Below, in pieces: positions 45,032 to 53,605 of a stretch of 64,000 nt of DNA. The DNA is taken from contig NZ_PPHF01000135.1 in NCBI RefSeq assembly GCF_002904335.1, forward strand, positions 1 through 64,000. The letters run 5' to 3'. Every line of letters starts with the position of its first letter. The stretch's first letter is position 1. The translations under genes and the position numbers were made by a program. The notes under the pieces are model-generated. The model had not been told where the DNA came from, searched no databases, and saw nothing but the letters and a program-made list of their open reading frames with translations. The DNA is from Amycolatopsis sp. CA-126428 (GTDB lineage Bacteria; Actinomycetota; Actinomycetes; Mycobacteriales; Pseudonocardiaceae).

Positions 45032-45657
45032 CCGAGCGAATCGCGCTGTTCGAGGAGGATCCGCGCGGCCGCCGTCGCCGCGGGATTTCGGGCCTGATCG
45101 GCGTGGTGATCGTCGCGGCGGCGTTCGGCGGGATCGCCGGCCTGATCGGCGGCACGGTGACCGGCCTGGTCGTCGCGCTGGTGATCGCCCTGCCGCTGCT
45201 GTACGTGATGGCGGTCAGCATCCGCCGCCGCGTCTGGCTGGAGGGTTCGACGCTGCTGGTGCGCACGTGGGGGCTGCGCCGTGTCGACCTGTCGACGGCG
45301 ACGCGCCTCGACCTCGTCATCGGTGACGTCCGGGGCAGCCGCACGGTGAGCCTGCTGGTCAACGCCGGCCGGCGCGGCAAGGTGGCGAAGGTGGATCTCG
45401 CCGTCTTCTCCGGGACCGGCGGGCGCGAGCTCGGCATCATGCAGCTGCGGAAGCTGGCGAACGCGCTGATGAACAACACCGAGGCGAACGGCATCGTGTT
45501 CGGCGAGCTCCTGGTCGCCGAGCTGAAGGCGGAGGCCCGCGGCTCCGGCGTGGCGGAGCGCCCGCTCTACCGGCTGGCGTCGGTGGCGCCGTCGGGCAAG
45601 TACGTGCAGCGCTTCACCATGGAAGCCGTCAGCCGGTTCGTGGCGACGCTGGACTGA
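45028..45657 (+). CDS. Two-helix membrane protein, uncharacterised
   Basis: 209 residues. Basic N-terminus, two adjacent membrane helices (about 20-65), then a soluble beta-rich PH-like domain (RRRVWLEGSTLLVRTWGLRRVDLSTATRLDLVI). Coupled to the MBL gene by ATGA. No known function. It ends one base from the convergent YibE/F gene. Confidence 0.75.
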   Translation: MTERIALFEEDPRGRRRRGISGLIGVVIVAAAFGGIAGLIGGTVTGLVVALVIALPLLYVMAVSIRRRVWLEGSTLLVRTWGLRRVDLSTATRLDLVIGDVRGSRTVSLLVNAGRRGKVAKVDLAVFSGTGGRELGIMQLRKLANALMNNTEANGIVFGELLVAELKAEARGSGVAERPLYRLASVAPSGKYVQRFTMEAVSRFVATLD

Positions 45658-45658
45658 G

Positions 45659-47407
45659 TCAGGCCGGAGCCGCTTTCGCCGTGCTGAGGTGGCCCGCCGG
45701 CTCGCGGGAGGCGATCAGCGCGGCCAGGACGGTGGTCACCGGGACGGCCGCGACGATGCCGACGCTGCCGGCGAGGGTCCGGATGATCTCCTGCGCGATG
45801 TCTTCGCTGCCGAGCAGCGCGCCGAGCCCGACGCCGGAGATCGACGAGTACAGCAGCACCGGCAGCGCGGCCCCGGCGTAGGCCATCACGAGGGTGTTGA
45901 CCGCCGAGCCGACGTGGTCACGGCCGATCCGCAGGCCGGAGCTGTAGAGCTCGCGCCAGGTCAGGTCCGGGTTGGCGCGGCGGAGCTCCCAGACCGCGCT
46001 GGTCTGGGTGACGGTGACGTCGTCGAGCACGCCGAGGGCGCCGATCACGACGCCGGCGAGCAGCAGCCCGCGCGCGTCGATGCCGTGGCCGAGCGAGCCG
46101 ATCAGCGTCGAGGTGCTGTCGTCGAGCCCGGTGAGCGAGGCCGCGGCGGAGAAGATCGCGGACAGGACGCCGATGAGCGCGAGGCTGACGAGGGTGCCGA
46201 GCACCGCCGCGGAGGTTCTCGCGGAGAGGCCGTGGGTCAGGTAGAGCGCGATGAACATGATCGCGCCGGCCCCGGCGATGGCCACGACCAGGGGGTTTTC
46301 CCCGGCGAGGATGGCCGGGAGGATGAACAGCGCGATGACGACGAAGGACAGCCCGAGCGCGACGAGCGCTGCGATGCCCTGCCACCGGCCGAGCACGAGC
46401 ACGGCGACGGCGAAGAGGGCGGCCAGCACGAGCAGCGGGGTGCCGCGCTGGAAGTCGACCAGCTGGAAACTGGCGGGATCACCGGCGTTCCCGCCGTTGT
46501 AGGCGAGGACGACGGCGTCCCCGGTGGCGAAGCGCGGGGTGCTGGGCTCGATCGGGACGGTGAGGCGCAGCGGTTTCCCTTCGGCCGGGCCGTCGGTCAT
46601 GGTGAGTTCGACGGTCAGGCAGGGTTTCGCGTTCGGGTCCGTCTGGTCGCCGACCTGGACCTGGCCTTGGGCGAGGCAGGGGCCGGTGGCGGTGGTGCGG
46701 ATGTCGGCGTGCACGGGCGTGCCCTGCGGGACGACGCTGGTGGGGGCGGCCTTGCCCCACGGGTAGAGGACGATCATGCCGACGACGGTGGCCAGGGCGA
46801 GCGGCGCGAGCAGCCAGATCAGGAGCAGCCGCACGCGCCGGGAGGCCGGGGCGGCGGGGCCGTGGCCGTGTCCATGGCCGTGCCCGTGTCCGGCTTCGGG
46901 AGTGGTGGCCGCGGCTTTGCGCCGGGGCCGGCCGGCGGTCCCGGGGACCGGCTGCGGCCCGGTGTCCCCACGGCGGGCGGCGGGGCGGTCACTGTCGGCG
47001 GGGACTGGTTGCGGCCCGGTGCCGCCCCGGCGTGCGGCGGGGCGGTCACTGTCGGCGGGGATCGGCTGTGGTCCGGTGTCGCCGCGACGGGCCGTGGGGC
47101 GGTCACTGTCGGCGGGGATCGGCTGCGGCCCGGTGTCGCCGCGGCGTCGCGGGGTGGCGGCGCGACCGGGCTCGGCCGGGACCCGCAGCGATCCGGAGTG
47201 GGCGGTGCGCTGGGGACCGGTGTCGGCTCGGCGGCGGTCGGCGTCGCCCGCGCGGCGGGTGCCCTCGGCCGGGGCGCGGCGGGCGGGTTTCCGGGGCGTA
47301 CCCGGCGTTCCGGACGTTCCGTGGCCCGGCGAAAGGGACACCTCGTCCGTGATCCGGCGGATCGGGCCGGTTTCGTCGTCGTCGAGGTCGGGGCGGTCCA
47401 CCCGCAC
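45659..47407 (-). CDS. YibE/F-like membrane protein with repetitive N-terminal tail
   Basis: 582 residues. The C-terminal two thirds is a polytopic YibE/F protein (GVLDDVTVTQTSAVWELRRANPDL, HVGSAVNTLVMAYAGAALPVLL). The first 190 residues are cytosolic and disordered. At 90-155 a 19-residue unit GDTGPQP(I/V)PADSDRPxARR repeats four times (the last copy partial), followed by a Gly-His alternating run at 173-183. The His run could bind metal (inference). GTG start. YibE/F function is unknown. Confidence 0.88.
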   Translation of the reverse strand: MRVDRPDLDDDETGPIRRITDEVSLSPGHGTSGTPGTPRKPARRAPAEGTRRAGDADRRRADTGPQRTAHSGSLRVPAEPGRAATPRRRGDTGPQPIPADSDRPTARRGDTGPQPIPADSDRPAARRGGTGPQPVPADSDRPAARRGDTGPQPVPGTAGRPRRKAAATTPEAGHGHGHGHGHGPAAPASRRVRLLLIWLLAPLALATVVGMIVLYPWGKAAPTSVVPQGTPVHADIRTTATGPCLAQGQVQVGDQTDPNAKPCLTVELTMTDGPAEGKPLRLTVPIEPSTPRFATGDAVVLAYNGGNAGDPASFQLVDFQRGTPLLVLAALFAVAVLVLGRWQGIAALVALGLSFVVIALFILPAILAGENPLVVAIAGAGAIMFIALYLTHGLSARTSAAVLGTLVSLALIGVLSAIFSAAASLTGLDDSTSTLIGSLGHGIDARGLLLAGVVIGALGVLDDVTVTQTSAVWELRRANPDLTWRELYSSGLRIGRDHVGSAVNTLVMAYAGAALPVLLYSSISGVGLGALLGSEDIAQEIIRTLAGSVGIVAAVPVTTVLAALIASREPAGHLSTAKAAPA

Positions 47408-47460
47408 ATCCTGACAGCGGGTTTCCGCACCCCGCGCGAGGGGCCGCCGACGGCCCGGTT

Positions 47461-47631
47461 CGTCCCGATGCGCCGTGTCGTCCCGTCAATCACGCGTGTC
47501 GTCCCCGCAATCACGCGTGTCGTCCCTTCCGGCACGGCAACTCCCGTGATCAGAAAGGCAACTCGCGTGATTGGAGAGGCATCTCGCGTGATTGGAAGGT
47601 CAGCACGCGTGATTGGCGGGACGACACGAGG
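47461..47631. repeat. 21-bp-period array in inverted halves (CACGCGTGATT type)
   Basis: Left half: units with TGTCGTCCC...AATCACGCG starting near 47476, 47497 and 47518. Right half: units with GGCAACTCGCGTGATTGGA type near 47536, 47557 and 47578, ending in GCACGCGTGATTGGCGGGAC. The halves are roughly inverted around 47535. It lies after the GlxA-like gene stop and before the YibE/F start, both on the minus strand. Same period as the arrays at 12.1 and 25.9 kb. Confidence 0.75.
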
Positions 47632-47632
47632 G

Positions 47633-48610
47633 TCAGCCGTAGGCTTGGCGGACGTGGACGCGGCGGTAAGCCGACGGTGGGGTGTCGAAGTGGTCGAGGA
47701 AGGCCTGGCGCAACGTCTCCGTCGAGCCGAAGCCGCAGCGGCGGGCGATCGTCGCCAGCGGGAGGTCCGTGCCCGAGAGGAGGCGGGCGGCGTGCTCCGT
47801 GCGGATCGTGCGGACGTAGCGGCCCGGGGTGGTGCCGAGGTGGGCGTCGAAGAGGCGGGTGAGCTGGCGGGTGCTGATGTCCGCGCGGGCCGCCAGCGCC
47901 GGGGTGCCGAGGTCGTCGTCGAGGTGCTCGGCGATGTACGCGGTGAGGTCGCGGACCTCGCGGTGCTCCGGCGGTGGCCCGGCCAGGAACAGGCTGACCT
48001 GGGCCTGGTTGCCCGGCCGCTGCAGGTAGGTGACCAGCGCGCGGGCCGCCTCGCGGGCCAGCGACGGGCCGTGGTCGGCCTCCACCAGCGACAGCGTCAG
48101 GTCGAGCCCGCTCGTCACGCCCGCCGCCGTGTAGACGTTGCCGTGGCGGACGTACAGCGGCACCGGGTCCACCGTCACCGACGGGTAGTCGCGGGCCAGG
48201 CGCGCGGCGTACCGCCAGTGCGTCGTCGCGCGGCGGCCGTTGAGCAGCCCGGCCGCCGCGAGCACCTCCGCGCCCGTGCACACCGACGCGACCCGGCGGC
48301 TGGTGCGGGCGAGCCGCCGGACGTGGGCCAGGACGCGCTCGTCGGCCGCCGCGGCCGTGCTGCCCCAGCCGCCCGCGACGACCAGCGTGTCGAGGTCGCC
48401 GGCGACCTGGTCGAGCCGCAGGTGCGGCTGCAGCGTCAGCCCGGAGCCGGTGCGGATGCCGTGGCCGTCGACCGAGGCGAGCTGGAGGTCGTACGGCGGT
48501 CGCGCGCCGAGCCGGTTGGCGGCGTCGAACACATCGGCGGGGCAGGCGATGTCCAGCAGCTCGGCGTCGGCGTAACCGACGATCACGACCCGTCTGGGTG
48601 AGCCTGGCAT
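47633..48610 (-). CDS. GlxA-type transcriptional regulator (DJ-1/PfpI + AraC HTH)
   Basis: 325 residues. DJ-1/PfpI domain (about 5-185) with nucleophile-elbow C111 in VASVCTGAEVLAAAGLL. AraC-type double HTH at the C-terminus: LAARADISTRQLTRLFDAHLGTTPGRYV and LATIARRCGFGSTETLRQAFLDHFDTPPSAYRR. Divergent from a stand-alone DJ-1 gene; that paralogue is the likely target. Confidence 0.93.
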   Translation of the reverse strand: MPGSPRRVVIVGYADAELLDIACPADVFDAANRLGARPPYDLQLASVDGHGIRTGSGLTLQPHLRLDQVAGDLDTLVVAGGWGSTAAAADERVLAHVRRLARTSRRVASVCTGAEVLAAAGLLNGRRATTHWRYAARLARDYPSVTVDPVPLYVRHGNVYTAAGVTSGLDLTLSLVEADHGPSLAREAARALVTYLQRPGNQAQVSLFLAGPPPEHREVRDLTAYIAEHLDDDLGTPALAARADISTRQLTRLFDAHLGTTPGRYVRTIRTEHAARLLSGTDLPLATIARRCGFGSTETLRQAFLDHFDTPPSAYRRVHVRQAYG

Positions 48611-48708
48611 GATCGAACGCTAGCAGCCGGACCGGCGCTCGGACGTGGTTCGCAGGAATTCGGACATCCGCGCCGCCCGCCACCCGCACGAACGCCACGG
48701 TGAACGGC

Positions 48709-49413
48709 ATGACCGATGAGCAGAAGACCGTCGCCTTCGTCGTCTACCCGGGCCTGACGCCGCTGGACCTCGTGGGCCCGCTGCAGGTGCTGAGTGCGCT
48801 GGCGCAGCTGGACCCGCGGTACCGGACCGTCGTCGTGGGCGCGACGAAGGACACCGTCGGTACCGACACGCCGTTGCGGATCGCGCCGAGCCACACGTTC
48901 GACGAGGTGCCGTCGCCCTTCGCCGTGCTGGTGCCCGGCGGCACCGTCCCGACGCTGCACGCGATGGCCGACGAGCACCTCCTAGCCTGGCTGCGCACCG
49001 CCGCCGGAGGTGCCGAGCTGGTGACGTCGGTGTGCACCGGCTCCCTCGTCCTCGGCGCGGCCGGGCTCCTGGACGGCAGGCAGGCGACGACGCACTGGAT
49101 GTTCCGCGACCTGCTGGCCGGGCTCGGCGCGACCCCGGTCGCCCGGCGGTGGGTCGAGGACGGCCCGGTGATCACCGCGGCGGGCGTCTCGGCCGGGATC
49201 GACCTGGCCCTGCACCTGGTGGAGCGGCTGGCCGGCCGCCGGATCGCGACGACCATCCAGTTCGGCATCGAATACGACCCCGAACCGCCGCAGGGTCCCC
49301 TGGACTGGGCGAACCAGCCTTACGGCGACCTGACGCCGCTGCGCGAACACACGCTGCGCGAAGGATTGAAGGAGAACCCGGCGCTGCTGGCGAAGCTGCT
49401 CGCTTACGTCTGA
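48709..49413 (+). CDS. DJ-1/PfpI family protein, isonitrile-hydratase-like
   Basis: 234 residues. KTVAFVVYPGLTPLDLVGPLQVL and C109 in VTSVCTGSLVLGAAGLLDGRQATTHW, as in isonitrile hydratase (InhA-type) proteins; Asp in PLDLVG also matches. It may hydrate isonitriles to N-formamides or be a related chaperone/glyoxalase. It shares a 98-base divergent promoter region with the GlxA-like regulator. Confidence 0.85.
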   Translation: MTDEQKTVAFVVYPGLTPLDLVGPLQVLSALAQLDPRYRTVVVGATKDTVGTDTPLRIAPSHTFDEVPSPFAVLVPGGTVPTLHAMADEHLLAWLRTAAGGAELVTSVCTGSLVLGAAGLLDGRQATTHWMFRDLLAGLGATPVARRWVEDGPVITAAGVSAGIDLALHLVERLAGRRIATTIQFGIEYDPEPPQGPLDWANQPYGDLTPLREHTLREGLKENPALLAKLLAYV

Positions 49414-49518
49414 GGCGAACGGCGTCGGCCATCCGGGTGAGCGGGGTTACGCCGGCGCGCCGGAAGGTTAGATTCAGCTCGCTCGATCAGGTGATCTCGC
49501 GGGTGGGGTGTTGTAGCC

Positions 49519-52473
49519 GTGCGGTTCCAGGTCCTCGGCCCGTTGACGGCCTCCGTGCCGCTGCCGTCGGCGGCCCAGCCGCGGCGGCTGCTCGCCGTCC
49601 TCCTCACCCGCGCCGGCCGGTTCGTCGGCCGCGACACCCTGGTCGACGAGCTGTGGCCGGACGGCGCGCCGTCGAGCGCCGCGGCGATCGTGCAGGTCAC
49701 CGTGTCGAAGCTGCGCAAGACGCTCTCGCCCGGCCTCGGCGCCGGCGAGGCCGGGCAGCGGCTGCGGTCCGGGCCCCGGGGCTACGCGCTGGCCGTCGAG
49801 CCGGGGGAGCTGGACGCGGACGACTTCCTCGCGCTGCTCGCCTCGGGCGCCGACGACCGGGCCCAGCGTCGCCGCGCGCTCGAACGGGCCCTGGCGTGCT
49901 GGCGTGGCGACGCGTTCGCCGACATCGCGGGCGGGCCGCTGCTGGAGGCGCACAAGCTGTGGCTGGAGGACCGGCGCTCGGCGGCCCTGCTGCAGCTGGT
50001 GGAGCTGGAGCTCGCCGACGGCGACGGCCGGTCCGTCGTCGAGCGGCTCGACCCGGTGGTCGCGGCCCGGCCCGCCGACGAACGTTTCGCCGCCCGCCTC
50101 GCCGCCGCGCTCGGTGCCGTCGGCCGCCGCGAATCGGCCCTGGAGGTGCTGCGCCGGACCCGGCGGGCCCTGTGGGACGAGGCGGGCGTGTGGCCGGGCG
50201 CCGACCTCGTCGCCGTGTACCGCCGCATCGCCGGCACCGAGTGGACGACGCCGGGGCCGCCCGCCCAGCTCCCGGCCGCGGTGCCCGACTTCACCGGCCG
50301 CGTGACCGAGCTCGCCGACGTCGCCCGGGCGCTGCGGGGCCCGGCCCCGGTCGTGCTGCACGGCGCCGCCGGGGCCGGCAAGTCCGCGCTGGCGGTCCAG
50401 GCCGCCTGGCGGGCCCGCCGCCGGTTCCCCGACGGCCAGCTGACCGCCTCGCTGCGGGCCCCGGACGGGACACCGGCCGAACCGGCGGCCGTGCTGGCCG
50501 GTTTCCTGCGCGGGCTCGGCGCGACCCCGGCGGAACTGGCCGACCGCGCCGGGCTGGCCGGGCTCTGGCGCGGCTACACCGCCGACCGGCGGCTGCTCGT
50601 GCTGTTCGAGGACGCCGCGTCGGAGGCCCAGGTGCGTGCCCTGCTGCCGAGCGGGCCCGGCTGCGCGACGCTGGTCACCACCCGCCACCGGCTGCCGGGG
50701 CTGTGCGGGGCGCGGGCGATCCCGGTGCCAGAACTGTCCACAGAGGACGCCTGGGCGCTGCTCGCGGCGATCGCGGGCGAGACGCGGCTGCGGGCGGAAC
50801 CCGAAGCGGTGCACCGGCTTCTCGAGCACTGCGGCGGGCTCGCGCTCGCCGTCCGGATCGCCGGCGTCAAACTCGCGACGCGGCCGAACCAGCGCGTCGG
50901 CGACCTCGCCACGCGGCTCGCCGACGACCGCCGCCGGCTCGACGAGCTGACCGCCGGCGATCTCGACGTCCGCGCCGCGGTGACTTCGGCGCTGCGGGAG
51001 CGGTCCGCCGCCGAGGTGTCGTTGCTGCGGCAGCTCGCTGCCTTCGGCGCCGCCGTCCCGGACTGGTGCGCCGCGGCGCTGCTCGGCCGGTCCCTCGCCG
51101 AGGCCCGCGACCGCCTCGACGACCTGGCCGCCACGCACCTGGCCGCCCCGGCGGGGTCGCGCTGGGCGGTGGCCCCGTTCGTGCGGCTGGTGCTGGCCGA
51201 GCGGCCGGCGGACACCGATCAGGCCGCGGTGCGCCGGGCGTGCGAGGTCGCGCTGGTATACGCCGAGCACGCCCGCGGCCGTCCGGCACCCGGCCTGCCG
51301 AAGCCGGATCCGGCGGTCGCCCGGCGGATCGCCGCCGACCCGGCGGCCTGGGCGGCCGAAGAGACCGGGCACCTCGCCGCCACCGCCCGGCTGGCGGGCG
51401 CCCACGGCTGGCACGAGCTGACCGAACGGCTCGCCGACGCCTGCACCGCGCTGGCGGGCCGCCCGTGGCTCGGCCACGCCGCCCACGCCGTGTCCGTGCT
51501 CGGGCTGGCGGCGGCGCGCCGCCGCCGCGACCCGCGCGCGGAGGCCGAGAAGCTCTACAACCTCGGCGCGGTGCACTGGCAGCACGGCCACGGACACCGG
51601 GCCCGGAACTGCTTCGTCCTGGCCGAGCAGCGCTACCGCGCCCTGGCCGACCCGCGGGGCACCGGCGCGGTGCTGGCCGCGCTCGCCGACGTCCACCTCG
51701 ACGGCGGTGACCCGGGTGCCGCCGAGGCCGAGCTGCGGGAAGCCCTGGCGCTGCTGGGCGAGTGCGGGGACCGCCGCGGGCAGGCGGCCGCGGCGGCGCA
51801 GCTGGGCTCGCTGGCCGAGGACGTCGGCGACGTGCGGCGCGCCGTCGAAAGCTTCGAGGCGAGCATGCTGCTCGCCCGGGACTGCGACGACGGCCGCGGG
51901 CACGACCACGCCGCCAAGCGCTACGCCGACGTCCTGCGCCGCCACGGCGGCCGCGACCAGGCGGCCGACCTGCTCACCGGCGCGCTCGGCGGCGCCGTCC
52001 GCACCGGCGAACGGCACTGGGAGGCGCACGTCCTGCGCAGCCTCGGCGACCTGCACACCGACGCCGGGGAACTGGCCGACGGACACGGCTTCCTGACGCG
52101 GTCGCTGGCGCTGTTCGAGCAGATCGGGCACCGGCACGCCGCCGCCTACACCCACCGCAGCCTGGCCGAGGCCCGCCGCCGCGCGGGCGACCCGGCGGGC
52201 GCGCGGCGGCACCTGCTGCTCGCGCTGGAGGTGTTCCGGGAGCTGCGCGACCGCCGCGGCGCCGGGTACGCCCTGCTCAGCCTCGGCCGGACCGAGGCCG
52301 AGGACGGTCTCGGCGGCGAGGCGGAACGGCTGCTGCGCACCTCCGCCGGCCTGTTCCGGGAGCTCGGGTTCCCGCTGTGGGAACTGCGGGCGCTGCGCGA
52401 ACTCAACGCCGTCACCAGCGCGTCCCCGGACCACGACCGGACTCGTGAAGTCTTGACGAAGATCAGGACCTGA
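49519..52473 (+). CDS. SARP-type regulator with NB-ARC and TPR domains (AfsR-like)
   Basis: 984 residues. OmpR-type winged helix (about 1-90, LGPLTASVPL, RDTLVDELWPDGAPSSAAAIVQVTVSKLRKTL), BTAD (about 95-240), NB-ARC ATPase with Walker A HGAAGAGKSAL (about 280-300), and C-terminal TPR repeats from about 660. AfsR-like regulators activate secondary-metabolite genes in response to phosphorylation or nucleotide state. The nearest downstream gene is a secreted M15-like protein; the target cluster is not obvious. GTG start. Confidence 0.93.
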   Translation: MRFQVLGPLTASVPLPSAAQPRRLLAVLLTRAGRFVGRDTLVDELWPDGAPSSAAAIVQVTVSKLRKTLSPGLGAGEAGQRLRSGPRGYALAVEPGELDADDFLALLASGADDRAQRRRALERALACWRGDAFADIAGGPLLEAHKLWLEDRRSAALLQLVELELADGDGRSVVERLDPVVAARPADERFAARLAAALGAVGRRESALEVLRRTRRALWDEAGVWPGADLVAVYRRIAGTEWTTPGPPAQLPAAVPDFTGRVTELADVARALRGPAPVVLHGAAGAGKSALAVQAAWRARRRFPDGQLTASLRAPDGTPAEPAAVLAGFLRGLGATPAELADRAGLAGLWRGYTADRRLLVLFEDAASEAQVRALLPSGPGCATLVTTRHRLPGLCGARAIPVPELSTEDAWALLAAIAGETRLRAEPEAVHRLLEHCGGLALAVRIAGVKLATRPNQRVGDLATRLADDRRRLDELTAGDLDVRAAVTSALRERSAAEVSLLRQLAAFGAAVPDWCAAALLGRSLAEARDRLDDLAATHLAAPAGSRWAVAPFVRLVLAERPADTDQAAVRRACEVALVYAEHARGRPAPGLPKPDPAVARRIAADPAAWAAEETGHLAATARLAGAHGWHELTERLADACTALAGRPWLGHAAHAVSVLGLAAARRRRDPRAEAEKLYNLGAVHWQHGHGHRARNCFVLAEQRYRALADPRGTGAVLAALADVHLDGGDPGAAEAELREALALLGECGDRRGQAAAAAQLGSLAEDVGDVRRAVESFEASMLLARDCDDGRGHDHAAKRYADVLRRHGGRDQAADLLTGALGGAVRTGERHWEAHVLRSLGDLHTDAGELADGHGFLTRSLALFEQIGHRHAAAYTHRSLAEARRRAGDPAGARRHLLLALEVFRELRDRRGAGYALLSLGRTEAEDGLGGEAERLLRTSAGLFRELGFPLWELRALRELNAVTSASPDHDRTREVLTKIRT

Positions 52474-52576
52474 CGGCCTCCCGGCCCGGGCTGCGGCGCC
52501 CGGAGTTTGGCGAAGTTATGGCCGGCCCGATTTGGCTCACCGGCGTCCGGATCGTCGCAGGAGAGGGAGGCAACTC

Positions 52577-53086
52577 ATGCCGGGACAACCGATGCTGGCG
52601 CGGGCGGCACTGACGCTGGCCGCCACCGCGGCGACCGGGGTGTTCGCGACCATCGGCACCGCGTCGGCGAGCGTCGAGGTCACCAAGCTCACCCAGGCGC
52701 AGGCCGCGTCGCAGCTGTCCGCGGCCGGCGTGACGCACTCGTCCAGCGGCGGCTGCACCAGCCGCAGCAACTCGACGTGCACGTCGTACGAGCAGATCAA
52801 CCAGAGCACCGTCAGCGGCGTCATCACGTTGAAGCGGGCCAGCGGCTGCGCCATCAACATCACCGGCGGCACCGAGACCGGGCACGCGTCCGGCACCTAC
52901 AGCCACTGGAACGGCTACAAGGTGGACATCGCGCACAACAGCTGCATCGACGCCTACATCAAGAACAGCTTTTCCTACGCCGGCGTACGCGGCGACGGCT
53001 ACCCGCAGTGGCAGGCGGCGTCCGGCAACCTCTACTGCGACGAGGGCAACCACTGGGACATCACGTACTACACCTGCGGTTGCTGA
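52577..53086 (+). CDS. Secreted protein with M15/Hedgehog-DD-peptidase-like motifs
   Basis: 169 residues. Signal peptide (MLARAALTLAATAATGVFATIGTASA), then LTQAQAASQLSAAGVTHSSSGGC, TCTSYEQINQSTVSG and VITLKRASGC. TGHASGTYSHWNGYKVDI has the H-x2-G-x3-D arrangement of the DD-peptidase fold, and NHWDITYYTCGC offers a final His. Six Cys suggest disulfides. Family is widespread and secreted in actinomycetes; peptidoglycan cleavage is an inference. GAGGGAGG precedes the ATG. Confidence 0.82.
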   Translation: MPGQPMLARAALTLAATAATGVFATIGTASASVEVTKLTQAQAASQLSAAGVTHSSSGGCTSRSNSTCTSYEQINQSTVSGVITLKRASGCAINITGGTETGHASGTYSHWNGYKVDIAHNSCIDAYIKNSFSYAGVRGDGYPQWQAASGNLYCDEGNHWDITYYTCGC

Positions 53087-53094
53087 GTGCCGGT

Positions 53095-53133
53095 GTGGAC
53101 GGCCCGGTCGGATCCATCGACCGGGCCGTCCAC
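53095..53133 (+). terminator. Hairpin after the M15-like gene
   Basis: 16-bp perfect arms (GTGGACGGCCCGGTCG and complement, 53095-53110 and 53118-53133) with a 7-base loop. Confidence 0.65.
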
Positions 53134-53149
53134 CGGCTTCGGCTCAGCT

Positions 53150-53452
53150 CACGAAGCCAGGACGCCTGGTGATCGTTGAGGTACTTGTGGTTGCTCAAGT
53201 GCCGGAAGTTCGTCCCCAGGTAGACCGAGACGCCGATGTTCACGCCGTGTCGCAGACGGACACGACGTCGCCGTTCTCTTCGACGTAGACGGTGCCGCCC
53301 TTGTCGGCGTCCGTGGTGGTCCACGTGTGGTCCCAGCTGCCGCCGGGAGGGTCCACGGTCGCCGACGCCGACGTCCCCCCTGCCCGAAGGGTCGCCGAAA
53401 TCGGGAACCTCGCCGGGGCGAACGGCAACGCGTGGAGGGGTCCTGAGCTCAC
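53150..53452 (-). pseudogene. Possible remnant of a secreted small protein gene
   Basis: On the minus strand one frame reads ATVDPPGGSWDHTWTTTDAD and GGTVYVEENGDVVSVCDTA, then stops at 53240. The next frame continues immediately with NIGVSVYLGTNFRHL and YLNDHQASWLREL. A single frameshift would join them. The tail resembles beta/gamma-crystallin-like inhibitor proteins, loosely. No upstream signal peptide is visible. The rest of 53453-53605 contains no gene. Confidence 0.35.
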
Positions 53453-53605
53453 CCGTCGGATTCCTCGGGCCGAGCGTCCGTACCGAGCCCGAAGGCAGGC
53501 GGGCTTTGATCGCGGATTCGAGACCGTAGAACGACGCGCCCTGGAATTCCGCCGTCGGTCAGGCCGCCGATTCGGACCACGGGCACTGCGGCCGGAGCTG
53601 CCGGG

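Noticed and set aside
47461..47631. CRISPR or transposon ends at the CACGCGTGATT array
   Set aside because: Tandem units with no spacers, no transposase, and no target-site duplication.
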